DNA of 64,000 nucleotides, from positions 2,301,501-2,365,500 of the forward strand of contig NC_017542.1 of the NCBI RefSeq assembly GCF_000237325.1, given 5' to 3'. The position numbers and the translations under genes were made by a program. Below the pieces are notes generated by a model. That model ran no database searches and had not been told where the DNA came from. It saw only the letters and a list, made by a program, of their open reading frames with translations. Position 1 is the stretch's first letter; each line of letters starts with the position of its first letter. This DNA is from Paenibacillus polymyxa M1 (GTDB taxonomy: Bacteria; Bacillota; Bacilli; Paenibacillales; Paenibacillaceae). Positions 51,823-60,566 of the stretch are shown in pieces.

Positions 51823-51853
51823 TTAATTACGCAATAAATACGTAATTAAGTTA
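51819..51853. repeat. 13-bp perfect inverted repeat over the transcription start
   Basis: TAACTTAATTACG at 51819-51831 and CGTAATTAAGTTA at 51841-51853, nine bases apart. The first arm overlaps the end of the -10. TTTTTA follows, so besides an operator it could form a hairpin at the RNA 5' end or a weak terminator for the gene before. Confidence 0.75.
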
Positions 51854-51920
51854 TTTTTAGTTGGAATATAGATCATGTTTTGTTTGATGAGTACAAAAGT
51901 CGGACAAGGAGGTGGGGAGG

Positions 51921-52778
51921 GTGGATGATCTTGTTCACTCCGACATCACAGATCTAGACACACTTGTTAACATGATTAAGCTGTCCTTTTCATTTATGGA
52001 TAGTACCAATATGATCGCTTTATGCGACCAGCTGTATTCCCATGTCAACCAGAAGTATCAGGAGTTGCAGCTCTACAAAGCGTGCAAGAAACCTATACAA
52101 CCCATACATACCAAACGGCCGTTAGTCTACTACTACGGCTACAGTCATCTTATGAAAGGCATGGCCTTCCAAAAACAAGGCAAGTATGAGGCCGCTCGAG
52201 ATTGCATTGAAAAATATGCAGAGTTAGGCTGGTTTAATGGTCTCGATCCGTATGGAGAAGCAGAAGTGGAATATTATCGCCATGCTGCAAGAGCCAATTT
52301 ATATGCTCTTGATATTTTATCGGGTCGTTCCGAGGTATTGCAGGAATACGTTCAATTTCTTCGTGACAATCCAGAAGAACTGTTACCGGGGCTTCTTTCC
52401 ATTGTTGAGGGAGCGGCCAGACACGACTATCCTTTAGAGCGTGTGCTTGAATCATTTGCCGAACAAATTGAAGATTTCAAATATTTTGAAGAGCCTGTGA
52501 ATGTATCCTATTATTTTCGCTTCTGCTATCAGCTGGCTCTTTATTATATAAAGCTGCGACAGTTTACGGTTGCGTTGGGCTATATTCTGCAATCTCTCAA
52601 GCTGTCCGATACCCTGGGTATGGAACATGAGCATGAGTTTAGAAAATGTACTGCTATATTTGAGATTTTCAGATCCCAAGCTACAGCAACACAGCAAGAC
52701 CAATATATAACGATTCTGAAAGGAGTGTTAAAGGATGAAAAAATTGATTTCACGGCCGCTATCGCTCAGTCTGTTTAG
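51921..52778 (+). CDS. aloR: TPR peptide receptor without HTH domain (Alo/RRNPP type)
   Basis: The start is GTG 51921, eight bases after GGAGG; a GTG at 51912 overlaps the ribosome site. 285 residues, all helical TPR-like repeats. KRPLVYYYGYSHLMKGMAFQ aligns with NRPLFVYITYSDLLCASVYE in the receptor at 7651, and the rest aligns in order, but about 200 N-terminal residues, including the HTH, are missing. The open frame before the start does not contain them. Like Rap proteins, such a receptor could bind a protein partner instead of DNA. A 35-aa propeptide gene overlaps its end in the +1 frame. Confidence 0.75.
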   Translation: MDDLVHSDITDLDTLVNMIKLSFSFMDSTNMIALCDQLYSHVNQKYQELQLYKACKKPIQPIHTKRPLVYYYGYSHLMKGMAFQKQGKYEAARDCIEKYAELGWFNGLDPYGEAEVEYYRHAARANLYALDILSGRSEVLQEYVQFLRDNPEELLPGLLSIVEGAARHDYPLERVLESFAEQIEDFKYFEEPVNVSYYFRFCYQLALYYIKLRQFTVALGYILQSLKLSDTLGMEHEHEFRKCTAIFEIFRSQATATQQDQYITILKGVLKDEKIDFTAAIAQSV

Positions 52779-52842
52779 TTTGCTGGTGTTTGTTACTAGT
52801 CATGATCTCATCACTGTGTTTTATCATGGAGCCAATCATTAA
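52735..52842 (+). CDS. aloP: signalling propeptide paired with the HTH-less receptor
   Basis: ATG at 52735 opens a 35-residue frame, +1 relative to the receptor gene, overlapping its last 44 bases. GGAGTG and AAGG precede it. Basic start (MKKLISR), hydrophobic core (LSLSLFSLLVFV), polar tail ending in VFYHGANH. Same geometry as the pair at 9032, which supports a real secreted signal precursor. The mature peptide probably comes from the last six to eight residues; HG within it recalls other Alo peptides. A strong terminator follows. Confidence 0.75.
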   Translation: MKKLISRPLSLSLFSLLVFVTSHDLITVFYHGANH

Positions 52843-52880
52843 TAAGGGAAAATGGTAGAAAATTAGTTGTTTTAATTAAC

Positions 52881-52934
52881 CCAATAGCAAGTAAGCTCAT
52901 TAAGATCAGGGCTTGCTTGCTATTGGTTTTTTTT
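52881..52934. terminator. strong terminator between convergent genes
   Basis: CCAATAGCAAG and CTTGCTATTGG, an 11-bp perfect stem with a long loop and eight T on the plus strand. Confidence 0.88.
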
Positions 52935-52945
52935 GCGAGGAATAT

Positions 52946-53836
52946 TTAGGCAGTGGTAGGCTTGTGCAACAAACTTTGTTCTAATGGATGCAATGAAATC
53001 CTTGTCTGTTGGTAAACGGGGAATGTTTCTTCCGTACTGTATGATCCAATCTTTAACGCTGCGTCCAGTGCCCGTAGCAAGGAGCCCACGAATTGCTCTG
53101 GCGAAAAGTAAATACTTTTCCCGACCATATGAATGTGAAGCTCGTTATGGTCACGGTTGCTTACAGACAGCAATAAACCTTGACCCTGAAAACCCGTACC
53201 GATTGCACGTATTTTGTTTATACTCGATAGCAGCATTTCCGTTTTCAGCGCACGTCCTTGTTCCTCTACAAACACAGATATCAGCCGTTTGTCTGTAACG
53301 ATAACAATTTGGTTGCCCTGAAACGTATGGCTAAGGTGCAGGAAATCTTTATACACTCCAATAGTCTGCTCATGCGGAGAAACAATCCCCATTCGTACAA
53401 ACTCATCCAACTCTGTGACGTCAGGCTCCTGATGATTTTTAATTCGTTTTTTGATACTGAACTGAATGGTCAAGATCCCCAAGATAGCTATAAGAAAAGC
53501 ACTAAGACGGACGTGATATATAAAGAACATTAGGACGATAAAGCCGCCGAGTATCCATTGTCCCCAAGTCAAATAACGCAGCTTTTGCTGTGCCGTACGG
53601 CGATAATAACCGTATCCCTTTCCCGGTCGATACTCTTTATTAAACTTCGTCATACCACGCATCATGGTTAATCCATAGATTGATAAGACTGTCATTGCGA
53701 GTCCCAGAAGCGCCATAAACCATTCCTCAGCTGCAATGCCAACTAAAGTACACAGGCCAAACATGATGAGCCCTGCCCAGCAGGCAAACCTTTTTATCCG
53801 AACCTGTTTCTGAATCGAACGAACCAATTCTTCCAT
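52946..53836 (-). CDS. membrane protein with C-terminal PH-like domain
   Basis: 296 residues, start ATG after AGGAGG. Four hydrophobic segments: about 20-37, 40-56, 93-107 and 111-125, in two pairs separated by a basic loop (EYRPGKGYGYYRRTAQQK). After a linker, residues 165-260 look like a bacterial PH-like domain (VIVTDKRLISVFVEEQGRALKTEMLLSSINKIRAI), as in YokE/YdjZ-type proteins. Function unknown; a membrane sensor or scaffold is possible. Confidence 0.65.
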   Translation of the reverse strand: MEELVRSIQKQVRIKRFACWAGLIMFGLCTLVGIAAEEWFMALLGLAMTVLSIYGLTMMRGMTKFNKEYRPGKGYGYYRRTAQQKLRYLTWGQWILGGFIVLMFFIYHVRLSAFLIAILGILTIQFSIKKRIKNHQEPDVTELDEFVRMGIVSPHEQTIGVYKDFLHLSHTFQGNQIVIVTDKRLISVFVEEQGRALKTEMLLSSINKIRAIGTGFQGQGLLLSVSNRDHNELHIHMVGKSIYFSPEQFVGSLLRALDAALKIGSYSTEETFPVYQQTRISLHPLEQSLLHKPTTA

Positions 53837-54050
53837 TCTTAATCCTCCTGATCTAGGTCATAGGTAATGATTGGAATTCTATATAGTCTTATCGTACCAT
53901 CTGATAGTTTTTTTTGTGAATTAATAGATATAGAAAATCCAAAGGCTGGAAGAAACTTTTTACGTATTGTCCTATCTCCACCTGAACTTTAGACACCAAA
54001 ATCAAAAAATCAAGTACTACTCATTAGAAACAAAAGCCCCTAAAATAATA

Positions 54051-54068
54051 AATGTAAGTGCTTACATT
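54051..54068 (+). promoter_or_regulatory. palindrome upstream of the sugar importer operon
   Basis: AATGTAAGTGCTTACATT has 8-bp inverted arms around TG. It is 22 bp before the permease start and close to the cre-like form TGTAAGCGCTTACA. CcpA or a local regulator could bind it. Confidence 0.55.
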
Positions 54069-54090
54069 ATAGAGAAGGGAGGTCTTCTGT

Positions 54091-55083
54091 ATGAGTACAG
54101 GATGGAAAAATCCACAACCACAACCACAACCACAACCACAACCACAACCACAGCCATCGGTTCGATCGGGGAGATGGACGTCACTAGCCCGCAGATGGGG
54201 GGGGCAAAAACATTTGCAGACCATGGCACTACTTGGAGTGGTATGGATGATTATTTTCCATTACATTCCGATGTACGGCATTTTGATTGCTTTCAAACAT
54301 TTTGACATTATTGGTACTATATCAAGCGCACCATGGGCGGGGTTAGAGCATTTTCGCGCCTTCTTAGAGGATGATAACTTCTGGTACATTGTCAAAAATA
54401 CACTGGGTATTAGTCTGCTCAAGCTGGCGATCGGGTTCCCGTTACCTATTGTATTTGCTTTGTTTCTGAATGAAATCCGGTCTACGCGGTTCAAAAAATC
54501 CATTCAGACCATTTCGTATCTTCCTCATTTTCTGTCATGGGTCATTCTTGGCGGGATTTTAACCACGTGGCTGGCAGATACCGGATTGATCAATCAACTG
54601 TTACTAGCTTGGGGCTGGATCGACCAGCCGATTAGTTATTTAGCGGAGCCGGGCTATTTTTGGACTATCGTCGTCAGCTCGGATATTTGGAAGGAGCTTG
54701 GATGGTCAGCCATTATTTATTTGGCAGCAATGGCGGGCGTATCTACGGACATGTACGAAGCGGCCACCATTGATGGAGCAGGACGGTTTCAGAAAATGTG
54801 GTATGTCACACTTCCTGCGATCAAGGGTACAATATCCATTTTGTTTATTTTAGCGGTTAGCGGCATATTGAACTCCAACTTTGATCAAATTCTTGTCCTG
54901 CGTAACTCGCTGAATGAGAGTGCAAGTAATGTAGTTGACATTTATGTGTATCAGGTGGGCATTCAGCAGGGACGTTTTTCGTATTCTACTGCGGTAGGAT
55001 TGCTGAAATCGGTTCTTGCTCTCATTTTGCTGCTGATAGCCAATTCTGTAACCAAACGGATGAATAATACCTCTCTATTTTGA
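54091..55083 (+). CDS. CUT1 sugar ABC transporter permease, LplB/YteP type
   Basis: 330 residues, start ATG after GGGAGG. Six membrane segments after a polar N-terminus. The EAA loop that meets the ATPase reads YEAATIDGAGRFQKMWYVTLP. The N-terminal tail (residues 8-22) is a run of seven Pro-Gln pairs encoded by a perfect hexanucleotide repeat. First gene of an operon with a second permease and a binding protein. No ATPase gene is here, as usual for this group, which borrows an MsmX-like ATPase. Confidence 0.9.
   Translation: MSTGWKNPQPQPQPQPQPQPQPSVRSGRWTSLARRWGGQKHLQTMALLGVVWMIIFHYIPMYGILIAFKHFDIIGTISSAPWAGLEHFRAFLEDDNFWYIVKNTLGISLLKLAIGFPLPIVFALFLNEIRSTRFKKSIQTISYLPHFLSWVILGGILTTWLADTGLINQLLLAWGWIDQPISYLAEPGYFWTIVVSSDIWKELGWSAIIYLAAMAGVSTDMYEAATIDGAGRFQKMWYVTLPAIKGTISILFILAVSGILNSNFDQILVLRNSLNESASNVVDIYVYQVGIQQGRFSYSTAVGLLKSVLALILLLIANSVTKRMNNTSLF
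54112..54153 (+). repeat. seven-unit hexanucleotide tandem repeat inside the permease gene
   Basis: CCACAA six times, then CCACAG. In frame, each unit adds Pro-Gln. Unit number changes keep the frame. Confidence 0.95.
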
Positions 55084-55097
55084 AGGAGGACGGATGT

Positions 55098-55985
55098 ATG
55101 CAGCTATTGCGACGCAGAACAGCAGGCGAAGCGATATTCGATTTATTTAACAACGTTTTTATGCTGGTCATTTGTTTTGTAACGTTATATCCCGTGTGGT
55201 ATGTGCTGGTGAACTCCTTTAACGAAGGGGCAGACGCAATGCGAGGCGGCATTTACTGGTGGCCGAGACTCTTTAGTCTCAGCAGCTATCAGGCTGTATT
55301 TGCCAACAGCGGCATTATGACTGCGATGGGAGTAACGGTCGCCAAGACGCTAATCGGCACGATTGTGCATGTGTTTTTTACCGCCATGATTGCATATGCA
55401 TATTCCCGTAGAGAGCTGATCGGGCGCAAGCTGTATATGCTGATCGGCACCATTACCCTGTTTTTTGGTGGGGGCTTGATTCCAACGTATTTGCTGATTC
55501 GTGATCTCGGGCTACTGGACAGCTTTTGGGTGTACATTATTCCTGCGATGTTCAGCTTTTTCGACCTTATTATTTTTATGGCTTTTTTTCGGGAACTGCC
55601 GGATGCACTGGAGGAAGCGGCGAAAATAGACGGAGCCAACGATTTCGGCATCTTTTGCCGGATTGTGCTTCCTGTATCCATGCCAGTAGTAGCGACAATT
55701 GCCTTGTTTCATGGGGTGTACCAGTGGAACGATTATTTTACAGGAATGATCTATATCAATAATACGGATCTTCAGCCGATTCAGACGTATTTGTACCGGG
55801 TTGTTGCCCAATCCAGCTCTAATCAAATGATGTCTGCCGCACCCGGGATTGTCGCCCAGTCCGTTACTTCACAATCGATCAAGCTGGCGACGATGGTCAT
55901 AACGACTTTGCCGATTGTGCTGGTATACCCATTCCTGCAAAAATATTTTGTCAAAGGGCTAATGATTGGCTCGGTTAAGGGCTAG
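55098..55985 (+). CDS. CUT1 sugar ABC transporter permease, LplC/YtcP type
   Basis: The ATG at 55098 is eight bases after GGAGG; it begins 14 bp after the first permease. About 295 residues, six membrane segments. EAA loop LEEAAKIDGANDFGIFCRIVLP. Near the start it has CFVTLYPVWYVLVNSFNEGADA, typical of YtcP-type partners. It forms the membrane channel with the first permease. Confidence 0.9.
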   Translation: MQLLRRRTAGEAIFDLFNNVFMLVICFVTLYPVWYVLVNSFNEGADAMRGGIYWWPRLFSLSSYQAVFANSGIMTAMGVTVAKTLIGTIVHVFFTAMIAYAYSRRELIGRKLYMLIGTITLFFGGGLIPTYLLIRDLGLLDSFWVYIIPAMFSFFDLIIFMAFFRELPDALEEAAKIDGANDFGIFCRIVLPVSMPVVATIALFHGVYQWNDYFTGMIYINNTDLQPIQTYLYRVVAQSSSNQMMSAAPGIVAQSVTSQSIKLATMVITTLPIVLVYPFLQKYFVKGLMIGSVKG

Positions 55986-56008
55986 CACATCATCTAAGGG
56001 GGAGATTT

Positions 56009-57658
56009 ATGATGAACATTCGTAAATGGCAAAAGGGGCTGTTGGCTGTTGTTCTGCTGGTAGGACCGCTCGTGGGATGTACGTCCGGTGGCAATGGCAC
56101 TGCCACGGAATTGAAAGATGAGAAGACAAAGGCTACGGCAGATGCGCCGGGCTGGAAGGCGGATACAGAGCCGATAACGTTTGACTGGTATTTGAATTTT
56201 TCCTGGTTCCCGAACAAGTGGGGGACGGATATGACTTCGAAGTATGTGACGCAAAAGACTGGAGTCAGTGTTAATTTTATCGTACCCGCAGGAAATGAAA
56301 ATGAAAAACTGAATACCATGCTCGCCTCGGGCAAACTGCCTGATTTTGTCACGCTCAGTTGGGGAGAAGATGCAATCAAAAAAATGATCGAGGGCAAGAT
56401 GGTGCTCCCACTTAACAAGTTGGCCGAGAAATATGATCCATATCTGATTAAAGTGGCAGACCCAGCTAAAATGTCATGGTATCGTCAAACAGACGGGAAT
56501 GTATATGGGTATCCTAACGCGTCCTCTTCACCGCAGGATTACCAAAAATACGGCCAAAATTTTGTCTCCAATCAAACGTTTATGGTTCGTAAGGATATGT
56601 ACGAGGCGATTGGCAAGCCGGATATGAGAACACCGGAAGGATTTTTGAAAGCGCTTCAAAAGGCGAAAGAGAAATTTCCGGAGGTGAACGGTCAGCCGCT
56701 GATCCCGATAGGGTTCCACGAATTTACGGATAACGGAAATTATTCTTTTGAAGACTATTTACTTAATTTTCTTGCCATTCCTCACGAGAAGGGCGGAAAA
56801 CTGTATGACCGTCGTTCGGACGAAGAGTACATTCGCTGGCTCAAAACATTCCGCCAAGCCAATGAGCAGGGCCTGATCGCCAAGGACGTATTTATCGACA
56901 AACGTCCGCAAATGGAAGAAAAGGTGGCACAGGGACGGTATTTTGCCATGCTATATCAGCGGTCTGATTTTGCTACACAACAGGTGACATTGCATGCGAA
57001 AGATCCCAACTCCGTCTACATTGCAGTGGATGGACCTTCCAACAGTAAGCTAGAGCCGCCAACGCTGGCTGGGCCAGGCATTTCCGGATGGACAGTGACA
57101 CTTATTTCGAAGGATGTGAAAGACAAGGAGCGGGCTATTGAATTTCTGACTTATCTGATTAGTGAGGAAGGGAACCGTGATCTGTATCTGGGGGAGCAGG
57201 GAAAGTTGTGGGATACAGTTAACGGTAAGCCAGCCTTCAAGCCAGAGGTACTGGAGCTGCTGAACAAGGATCGCTCTGCTTTTGACAAAAAGTATGGCGC
57301 CTCCTCCACCTTCTGGATGCTGATGGATACAAATATGAGTTTGCAGTGGGCGCCGCCCAGCGTCGAGCCGTATAAGCAGCCGGAAGATTGGACGAAAGGC
57401 AAGACCCACAGCTTCTCCCAATATGAAAATATCAAACCGACCGGAACCTCGGCAGAAGGCATTGCGTCAGGCCAGATAGACAAAATTTGGGGCAAGGCAT
57501 TACCGAAGCTGTTGCTGGCTTCCTCGGATGAGGAGTTCGATCAGCTGTTTGCCCGCTTTTTGGAAGACCGCAAAAAAGCAGGCTATGACAAGGTATTGGC
57601 TTATCAGCAAAAAGCCTATGAGGAAAACATCAAAAAAATGGAACAGTTCACGAAATGA
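56009..57658 (+). CDS. extracellular sugar-binding lipoprotein of the ABC importer
   Basis: 549 residues, start ATG after GGGGGAG (an ATG at 56012 is equally possible). Lipobox LVGPLVGC places lipid on Cys 24, followed by a Gly/Ser/Thr linker. The rest is a large type I solute-binding fold of the LplA/YtcQ group, with FDWYLNFSWFPNKWG near the start, TMLASGKLPDFVTL and NEQGLIAKDVF. Its size (about 550) is usual for binders of oligosaccharides. The neighbouring hexuronate genes suggest a pectin fragment such as rhamnogalacturonan pieces, but this is inference. Confidence 0.9.
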   Translation: MMNIRKWQKGLLAVVLLVGPLVGCTSGGNGTATELKDEKTKATADAPGWKADTEPITFDWYLNFSWFPNKWGTDMTSKYVTQKTGVSVNFIVPAGNENEKLNTMLASGKLPDFVTLSWGEDAIKKMIEGKMVLPLNKLAEKYDPYLIKVADPAKMSWYRQTDGNVYGYPNASSSPQDYQKYGQNFVSNQTFMVRKDMYEAIGKPDMRTPEGFLKALQKAKEKFPEVNGQPLIPIGFHEFTDNGNYSFEDYLLNFLAIPHEKGGKLYDRRSDEEYIRWLKTFRQANEQGLIAKDVFIDKRPQMEEKVAQGRYFAMLYQRSDFATQQVTLHAKDPNSVYIAVDGPSNSKLEPPTLAGPGISGWTVTLISKDVKDKERAIEFLTYLISEEGNRDLYLGEQGKLWDTVNGKPAFKPEVLELLNKDRSAFDKKYGASSTFWMLMDTNMSLQWAPPSVEPYKQPEDWTKGKTHSFSQYENIKPTGTSAEGIASGQIDKIWGKALPKLLLASSDEEFDQLFARFLEDRKKAGYDKVLAYQQKAYEENIKKMEQFTK

Positions 57659-57702
57659 TCTCGTTCAATACTTTATTTATTGAATGCTAAGGATGTGATT
57701 TC

Positions 57703-59664
57703 ATGTCAGGCCGTGTACGTTCACAGATGAAGAGCCTGCTGCGCCGCCACATATGGCAGTGGCTGACGGATACGGCCGATCAGCTAGGCGGTTGCTCTCT
57801 TCAAGTCAAGCTCATTGTCGCTTATATCGGAGTCATTTTAATCCCGGTTGTAGTGTTCTCGCTTTATACCTTTCATCAATTGTACGAGAACACCATGCAC
57901 GACATTACCGTACAAAATCAGTATGTACTCGATACAGAACTGGCCCAGATTCACAGTAATATGGAAATTATGGAGCGGACCGCACAGCTTGCGATTTCAG
58001 ATCGCAACGTACTTCATTATCTAACCGAGGAACGTGAAATAAGCAGCGATGAGCTGGTTCAATTTAACTTAAATGTGTTTCCCAATTTACAGCACTTGCT
58101 CTACAGCAATCCCAACATTGAGAATATCCGGCTGTATACAAATAATCCCCAGGCCCATGAAATATGGCCCATGATTTTCAATGAATCACGCCTGCCTAAA
58201 ACTTCCTGGCTGACAACAGCTCAACATCAGCAAGGAAGAATATGGTGGGATATATACAAGGGACCTAAAAGCTTATTGCAGGGGCAAGCAGGGCAGGAAA
58301 ATGAAGCGGTACAGTATATGGCATTGCTGCGTGAAATTCAGGCAAGCGGAGGAAGACACGCAGGTTTGGTGGAAACCAATATGAGGCTAGAGCTCTTTTC
58401 GCCTAGAGTATTTGGTACCCCACCACGTGATTATGCATGGCAAATGTTCATTCTAAACGCCGAGGATTCCATTCCAAACGGTGGAAAATTAGTGTCTTCT
58501 ACCGATATAGCTACAGCTTCCATTCAGCCTGATCCCATTCCGATCCCTCTGTCCCATGTGCACCATCTGTTACAGTCCCGCGTTCAGGGACAGGGTGGTG
58601 CTTTTGACTTTACCTATGGGAATAAGCCTTATCTTGGTTTGTACCGTTATATAGAAGGGCTGGATGCCTATCTGCTAAATATAGTGGCGCTGGACGGTCC
58701 GCTGAGTGACCTCCGTCACAAACGCAATGCCATGCTACTCATTATTTGTATATTGATATTGTTAATGTCCGTCATTTCTTATACCTTGCATGCTCTTATT
58801 CTCAAGCAGCTGCATACACTGCGTGAATCTATGAAAAGAGTACAGAAGGAGGGCGACTTTCAGCTTACAATCCCGGTATATGGGCGGGGAGAAGTCGCGG
58901 AGCTGGCTCTATATTTTCGCAGTTTGCTAAGTCGGATTAACGTGCTCATTGCTGAGGCTGTACAGAAGCAGGCCGCTGCTCAGGAGGCAGAATTGCAAGG
59001 ACTCAAGCATCAGATTGATTCCCATTTTCTATATAATACATTGGAAAATTTAAAAATGATGGCGGAGATGGAACGACAATATCCGCTGTCAGATGCTCTC
59101 ACTTCCCTGGGTTCGATGATGCGCTATAATCTTCAATGGTCCCGGCCGTGTGTTGCGTTGCGCGATGAAATTCGTCATATTCAGCATTATGTGGCCATTA
59201 TGAACATTCGCCATGACAACCAAATTGGGCTGGACATCCGCCTGTCGTCAATGTTTATGGAACTGGAAATGCTGAAAATGTCGCTGCAGCCTATAGTCGA
59301 AAATGCAATAAAGCACGGTTGGAGTACATTGCGAAGACCATTCCTCATCACCATTGAAGCCTACTCCAAGCAGGATATCGTTGAATTGCGTATACAGGAT
59401 AACGGAGTGGGGATATCTGAAGAAAGAAAGAATGCCATTATGGCTGGTCTGATGCATTCGGATATGGATTCCTACGAGCCCGGAATGCATGGAGGGATCG
59501 GCTTGTATAATGTGCATCGCCGTTTGAGTATGCAGTATGGCGTAGGTTATGGCATTAAACTGGACAGCATTCCCGGCCAATCGACGACAGTAACCCTGAT
59601 TTTGCCTAGACGTCATATCACGAGGGGGGAGGACTATGACGACCAAGCTGTTGATTGCGGATGA
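57703..59664 (+). CDS. YesM-type sensor histidine kinase
   Basis: 653 residues, start ATG after AAGGATG. Membrane segment near residue 34-54, extracellular sensor region to about 345, second membrane segment (LLIICILILLMSVISYTLHA), HAMP-like region, then the His_kinase domain QIDSHFLYNTLENLKMMAEM with the phospho-His before FLYNTLE, and the HATPase with VENAIKHGW and DNGVGIS. Belongs to the LytS/YesM kind that controls polysaccharide use. Its gene overlaps the regulator gene by 29 bp. Confidence 0.92.
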   Translation: MSGRVRSQMKSLLRRHIWQWLTDTADQLGGCSLQVKLIVAYIGVILIPVVVFSLYTFHQLYENTMHDITVQNQYVLDTELAQIHSNMEIMERTAQLAISDRNVLHYLTEEREISSDELVQFNLNVFPNLQHLLYSNPNIENIRLYTNNPQAHEIWPMIFNESRLPKTSWLTTAQHQQGRIWWDIYKGPKSLLQGQAGQENEAVQYMALLREIQASGGRHAGLVETNMRLELFSPRVFGTPPRDYAWQMFILNAEDSIPNGGKLVSSTDIATASIQPDPIPIPLSHVHHLLQSRVQGQGGAFDFTYGNKPYLGLYRYIEGLDAYLLNIVALDGPLSDLRHKRNAMLLIICILILLMSVISYTLHALILKQLHTLRESMKRVQKEGDFQLTIPVYGRGEVAELALYFRSLLSRINVLIAEAVQKQAAAQEAELQGLKHQIDSHFLYNTLENLKMMAEMERQYPLSDALTSLGSMMRYNLQWSRPCVALRDEIRHIQHYVAIMNIRHDNQIGLDIRLSSMFMELEMLKMSLQPIVENAIKHGWSTLRRPFLITIEAYSKQDIVELRIQDNGVGISEERKNAIMAGLMHSDMDSYEPGMHGGIGLYNVHRRLSMQYGVGYGIKLDSIPGQSTTVTLILPRRHITRGEDYDDQAVDCG

Positions 59665-60436
59665 CGAAAAGAACATTCGAATGGGGCTTCAAGCCATGAT
59701 CGAACGGGAATATTCCGGTCTCTATGAATGCGTGCTGGTTAAGGACGGAAAGGAAGCCTGGCAGCATGTAATGGAGTTTTCACCCGAGTTGGTGATAACG
59801 GATATCCGTATGCCGGTTATGGATGGAATTATGCTGATGCAGCATATTCGCAAGCTGGAGCCAAGAGACAGACCTTTGGTGATCATTCTTAGTGGATATG
59901 ACGAGTTCCAATATGCGCGTGAAGCGATTCGCTGCGGAGCACGGGAGTATTTGCTGAAGCCGATCGTGAGGGAGGAGCTGTTCGGTGCGCTAGCAGTTTT
60001 GAACGAAGAATTGCAGCAACGGAACTCTCTACTAAACGATCGTGTTGATAGCGGGGAGATAGATAGACAGCCTAGCAGAACGGACGTTGCTAGTGCGATT
60101 GCTGATAGAAGCGGCAGCATGACGCGAGCAATCCAGTACATCCATGCTCATTTCAGCGAGGATTTGAACATGGCGGTAGTATCCAATTCAGTATCCTTGA
60201 ATTATACGTATTTTAGTCAGGCATTCAAAGCCTATACAGGTCTTAGCTTTGTTCAATATTTAAAGAGGCTGCGCATTGCAGAAGCCAAAAAGCTGCTGGG
60301 GCGTCAAGAGGGCAAGATTTATGAAATTGCGGCTACTGTGGGCTTTGACAATGCCAAGCATTTTAACAAGGTGTTCCGTGAACTGGAAGGGATGTCTCCG
60401 CAGCAGTTTCGATTGAAGAATCTAGGGGGTAATTGA
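59636..60436 (+). CDS. YesN-type response regulator with AraC output domain
   Basis: 266 residues, start ATG after GGGGGGAGG, inside the kinase gene end. Receiver domain with DD at 9-10, phospho-acceptor Asp 56 (VITDIRMPVMDG) and the Lys of LLKPI. C-terminal AraC-type double HTH: AVVSNSVSLNYTYFSQAFKAYTGLSF and IYEIAATVGFDNAKHFNKVFRELEGMSP. It is shorter than many YesN proteins (often 500 residues). The expected target is the importer operon just upstream. Confidence 0.92.
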   Translation: MTTKLLIADDEKNIRMGLQAMIEREYSGLYECVLVKDGKEAWQHVMEFSPELVITDIRMPVMDGIMLMQHIRKLEPRDRPLVIILSGYDEFQYAREAIRCGAREYLLKPIVREELFGALAVLNEELQQRNSLLNDRVDSGEIDRQPSRTDVASAIADRSGSMTRAIQYIHAHFSEDLNMAVVSNSVSLNYTYFSQAFKAYTGLSFVQYLKRLRIAEAKKLLGRQEGKIYEIAATVGFDNAKHFNKVFRELEGMSPQQFRLKNLGGN

Positions 60437-60566
60437 AAGTGAGGATGGAGAAAACTTCACTGCCTTTTTACCCTTATCCTGATATAATGAATGAAGGTAA
60501 ACATAACCATGGCCTTCGATAGTTTGTACACATATCAGATAGACGCCTAACGGAAGGGGATAGCAT

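Noticed and set aside
54112..54153. Possible CRISPR or minisatellite array
   Set aside because: Units of six bases without spacers, in frame inside a permease gene; it is a simple coding repeat.
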